Translations under genes and position numbers: made by a program
Assembly (NCBI GenBank): GCA_001692895.1
Contig: KV748187.1
Location: forward strand, 693,715 to 757,714
From: Cenococcum geophilum 1.58
Lineage: Eukaryota; Ascomycota; Dothideomycetes; Gloniales; Gloniaceae
Direction of reading: 5' to 3'
DNA length: 64,000 nt
Shown here: positions 60,317-64,000 of the stretch, in pieces
Layout: each line of letters begins with the position of its first letter
Numbering within the stretch: the stretch's first letter is position 1
Notes under the pieces: generated by a model
Database searches by the model: none
The model's input: the letters and a program-made list of their open reading frames with translations, nothing else
Told to the model about the DNA's origin: nothing

Positions 60317-62300
60317 ATAGTAGGCGCCTATAAAGCGTTTAACTAAGTCTATTATTTTTAGCTAGAAGTAGTATTAGTTAAGAAGCTTATAGGTTCCTCC
60401 TTTACTTAAGTAGCTGCTTAATTAGAGGTTGTAGGCTATTTAGATTAGTTACCGTTATAGATTTTCTAAGTTAGGGATAAATAAGCGACCTCTATAATAG
60501 AGCCTATTTTTTATTACTTTTAAGGCTGCTATATTAATCTGGCCTAAGCTTTAGAGGTTAATAGATAGCGTATAGGCGCTAACGGTCTTTGCGGTAATAA
60601 GTTAATATAGTAATAAGTTAATAGAGGTATTATATACCGTAGTAATAAGCTTATTAATTTTAGAAGGTAACTCTAGTTCTATAGTATAGAGCTAAGGTAT
60701 AGTTAGCTTTATTGTAAGTAGTATACCTAGGGCTAAATTTTGTGCTTTTAGAATTGTTTATTATTAGAACTAATCATAGGGGTTATTTTTAGACTAAGAA
60801 AGGTCTTACGAGCGATATATTAGGCTATTAGGTTTAGTACCTTATACTCCTAGTCTATATATAATTTTAAAGTTAAAACTAGAGAGGAACTTATTCTAAC
60901 GTACTTGGCATTAGTTTAGCTACTTTATGGTTATAAAGTACTTAAGGTTGCGATAGTTTGTAAAGACTTTAGTTAGCTAGTTAAGCTCTACTAAGGAAAG
61001 TTCTAGTTAGAATTCTTTAAACGCTTATATAATTATAAGGAGTTCTTTATTATAGATCTTATAGTTATACTCTTATAGTATAAGCTTAGACGAGTAGAAT
61101 GTAACTAGGTAAAGAAGACTGTTATTACCTATTTAAGAAAGGACGCCTACGTTAACGTAGTCTAAGGAGTTGGTTTTAAGATAGAGTTGTTATCCTAGTA
61201 TAAAGTAAGCTAGGATAAGTGCTTTAGTAAAGGCATTTTTAAGGTCTTAAAACGCCTTCTCGTATTTAGGCGTCTAGGTAAAGCATAAGTGCGTTTTTCT
61301 TCCTTTTACAGAAAGGCCCTTCGTTTGCATTATTACTATAAGTAGTACTACTACGCCTAAAAGGTTATATATAAATTTCTAATAGAAGTTAGCAAAACTA
61401 AGGAAGGCTTATACGTCCTTAATGCAGTTAGGGGCTTACTATTTAGTAATTATATATACCTTCTTAGGGTCTATACGGACACCCTTACTAGTAATAATTA
61501 GTTTAAGGTATTTTACTTCTGTAACTAAGAATTTGCATTTTTTTAAATTAATATAAAGTCCTATATCCCTAAGGCGCTATAGGACCTTTTAAACGTATTC
61601 GGTATGCTTAAAAGGGTTATTACTATAAATAAGTATATTGTCCAGGTACGTAGAGTAGAAGTCGTTAAGGTAGTCCTATAAGGCGTTATTAATATAGCTT
61701 TAGAAGGTACCTAGGCCGTTATATACGCTAAAGGGCATAATAGTATATTTAAATTAGCCAAAGTGTAATGCAAATACGGTTTTCTATTTATTACCTTTCC
61801 GTATTTAAAAATAGTTAAAGGCGGTGATAATATTAAGCTTAGTATAGATTTTGGTTTAGCTAAGCCGCTTAAAGGTCTCCTATATAAGTAGTACTAGGTA
61901 TTAGTTTTTAATTATAATAGCGTTAAATCCTTTATAGTTAACGTAGAATTAAATACCTCTTTTTAGCTTCTTAGTAAGAAGAATAGGGGCGGCTACTAGT
62001 AATATACTAAGACGAATAAACCCTTTATTAAGGTGCTCGTTAATATACTTTCTTATAACTAAAAGTTTATCTTTTAATATTAGGTAGGGTCTCTTATAAG
62101 GTAGCGTTTTTCCTTATTTAATATTAATAGTATAGTTATTAGGTTAATATAGGAAGAGTATATCTACGCCTTTTTATAAGTATATATTAATAAAGTTATA
62201 GTACCTCTTAGGGAGGAGCTTGCGGAGTTCTTTATTAGTAAGTACTTTTTTTAGTTTTATAAACTTCTTAAAGTTTAAAAGTAAAAGTCTATAGAGTTTT

Positions 62301-64000
62301 TTTTTTATATTTTTTTTATATCCGTTATATTATACTACGTATAATACTGCGCATGCAGCCTCTAGGCTATAGCGCTATAGTCCTATATACATAAATCCCT
62401 TAGGGCAGCTTAATATGTACTAGTAACTATATCCTAGTAGTTTATAAGCCCCTAAACTAGGGGTTTATAGTTTTTTAGTAAAATACTAAGTTATAAGCAA
62501 CTACTAGGTAATGAGAAAACGGTAGAAAATTATAAGAAATAAGAAATCCTAACGCCTATCCCTATCCTTTTGTAATTTAATTCTGTCCTTTTGCTTACTA
62601 ATATCTCTTTACTAAAAGCCTAGTAGGAGTTACCTCCTTCTATAGATCCTGCTGTTATTAGCTACTTTCTAGTGGCTATCCCTGTCCTACTTAGAAATAG
62701 GAAAAGCGCCTCTCTTCCTTTTAGTGTATAAAATAGCTTCTTTAGAGAGAGAGAAGAGCTTAGTTTCTTTTGCATTTTTCTTCTTTCTTCTCTATATAGG
62801 TTGCAGTCTAGTAATAGGTGCTTAGGGGTTTATAGTGCTCTACATTCCCTAAAGCATCTACCGTTTTCGTCCTCCCCCCCTATTACTTTAGAGAAGGATT
62901 TAAAATAGCCTTTTAGGATATTTATCCTTAGGGGCTTTAAGAGAAAAGGAATAGCTTCCTTTATAGATCCTAGTATAGTGTTTTCCCTTATTTTTATTCT
63001 GCTGCTAGTTGTTTTTCCACTATTCTAGTATCTTTTCTCTTGCTCCTCTCCCTATATAGGCTAGGGGGGTATAAGAAGATTATAGTTTTCTTCTAGAAAG
63101 GCCTTTTTTAGCTAGCTTATTTGCTATTTCGTTCCTATAGATTTCTAGATGGCTAGGAACTTGGTAAAAGTTAATAGAGATCCCCTTACTAGCTAAATAG
63201 GAATAGCTTTGCGTAATTTTAAAGACTAGTTCTTGCCCCCCTATAAGAGATTTAAGCTGTAATCTTTTAATAGCTGCTTGGCTATCTATAAAGATATAGA
63301 CTTATTTCTCTTCTAGTCTTTATTGTTTTAGGTACTCTAGGGCCCTATAGACTGTATAAAGCTCTACGTCTATAATTTCTATATAGGGTCCTAGATTCCG
63401 ATTTATTGCATATTTAATCCTATTTCTCTCCCCTATTTTATATATAGCAGCTACATTTAATTTATTGTCTTTAGAGCCATCTGTATAGTATAAATCTACT
63501 AGGTCCCACTCTAGGGATTCTTATAGATTTTCTACTAGTCTTAGATGTTCTTATGCAGCTTCTTCCTTACTACCTTTTAAGATAGAAAAGGATGCGGGAA
63601 TAGGAGGAGACTACGGTTTTTGCCAATTTAGAGAGATTCTCTCTATTTTCTAGTTTTAAATTAGCTGCTAAACTCTAGAGGATAGAGATAGTAGCTGTGT
63701 CTTTAGCTGTAAAAGGTGCTTTATAGTAGAGTTTTTAGGGCTAGAACTAGAGCTAGAACTAGCTGCTAATTTGTCCCTATTTTTGTTAATCTCTTCTATA
63801 TAGACCTTCTTAATTATATAGTTTTCCTTAAACTTTAGGATTCTTATTACGTAGTTATTGCAAAGCTTTTTAAATCTAATCCTAGGAGGAGGAATAGAGG
63901 CTTTAATCTCTATAGCTTGGCTAGGAGATTCTCTAAACGCTCCTAGAACTAGTTTTAGAGCCTTATTTTATAAAGATTGGTACCTATCTAGTAGGTAGTC
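62301..64000 (-). mobile_element. Tad1-like LINE, RNase H and ORF2 C-terminal part, RIP-inactivated
   Basis: The minus-strand frame at about 62900-63320 reads VYIFIDSQAAIKRLQ, FYQVPSHLEIYRNEIANKLAKKG, which are the RNase H blocks (DSQAA, WVPGHxxIxGNExAD) of Tad1-type LINEs, followed by a broken zinc-knuckle region near 62840. Frequent C-to-T/G-to-A stops occur. The element continues past the end of the window toward its 5' part. Confidence 0.75.

Larger units (their letters stand above)
56568..62300 (-). mobile_element. Ty3/gypsy LTR retrotransposon, RIP-inactivated
   Basis: The 3' LTR on the left is 56568-56578 plus 58067-58253 (TGTTATAGAAC..GTTCTGTAATA), followed by a C-rich stretch that is the complement of a polypurine tract. 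The minus-strand pol near 61450-62000 reads GFNAIIIKN, IYTKLNIITAFNYF, ALHFG, PFSVYNGLGTF and YLDNILIYSNN, i.e. the gypsy RT blocks with mutated residues (YLDD to YLDN). The 5' LTR was not found; the element may be truncated by the LINE at its right. A small LTR element and a solo LTR are inserted in it. Confidence 0.8.

Overview
The window looks like a chromosome segment of a filamentous ascomycete (Pezizomycotina). Genes carry several short introns (44-72 bp, GT..CTAAC..AG). Protein families are typically fungal: NLR/STAND proteins, a P450, a 7TM rhodopsin-domain protein and a MOSC-reductase. About two thirds of the DNA is AT-rich, TA-rich transposon debris in which repeat copies differ mainly by C-to-T and G-to-A, the signature of repeat-induced point mutation (RIP). 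Three single N positions (18604, 21480, 41143) mark assembly uncertainty.

Layout. 1-3.6 kb: low-complexity DNA, a minisatellite and a RIP-dead Tc1-like element. 3.9-6.2 kb: an intact 4-exon gene with a STAND-type N-terminal domain and a long coiled coil. 7.4-8.4 kb: an alpha/beta-hydrolase pseudogene. 9.1-13.3 kb: a MOSC/flavin reductase/2Fe-2S pseudogene carrying two tandem insertions at one TA site, a mariner-like element with almost intact coding capacity and an 838-bp palindromic MITE. 13.9-17.8 kb: a 1291-residue TPR protein with a STAND-like N-terminus. 18.85-19.6 kb: a frameshifted remnant resembling the N-terminal domain of the stonustoxin (SNTX) family. 19.6-30.1 kb: a decayed hAT transposon split by two related Ty1/copia-type LTR elements, then a hAT MITE with perfect 8-bp target duplications. 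30.4-34.9 kb: a PNP-NACHT-WD40 NLR gene with eleven nearly identical WD40 units, interrupted by one in-frame TGA.

35.5-47.1 kb is a second repeat block. It holds a 4.17-kb Ginger-like DNA transposon (140-bp TIRs starting TGTTC, TCAA target duplication, integrase core). It also holds a tyrosine-recombinase retrotransposon whose termini form split direct repeats (A1-ORFs-B1-A2-B2), itself carrying a truncated LINE. 47.9-55.0 kb is a gene island: an intact P450 (4 exons), an APC amino-acid/GABA-type permease (7 exons, one of 11 nt) and a divergently transcribed 7TM rhodopsin-domain protein. 55-64 kb is a third RIP-degraded block: a Ty3/gypsy element whose LTR carries a small LTR element, an unmutated solo LTR, and a Tad1-like LINE running off the end.

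No single pathway joins the genes. The recurring theme is three STAND/NLR-type genes within 31 kb, separated by RIP-inactivated repeats. The P450, permease and 7TM genes are neighbours, but the sequence alone does not make them a cluster. I could not run searches, so family names rest on motifs read by eye.
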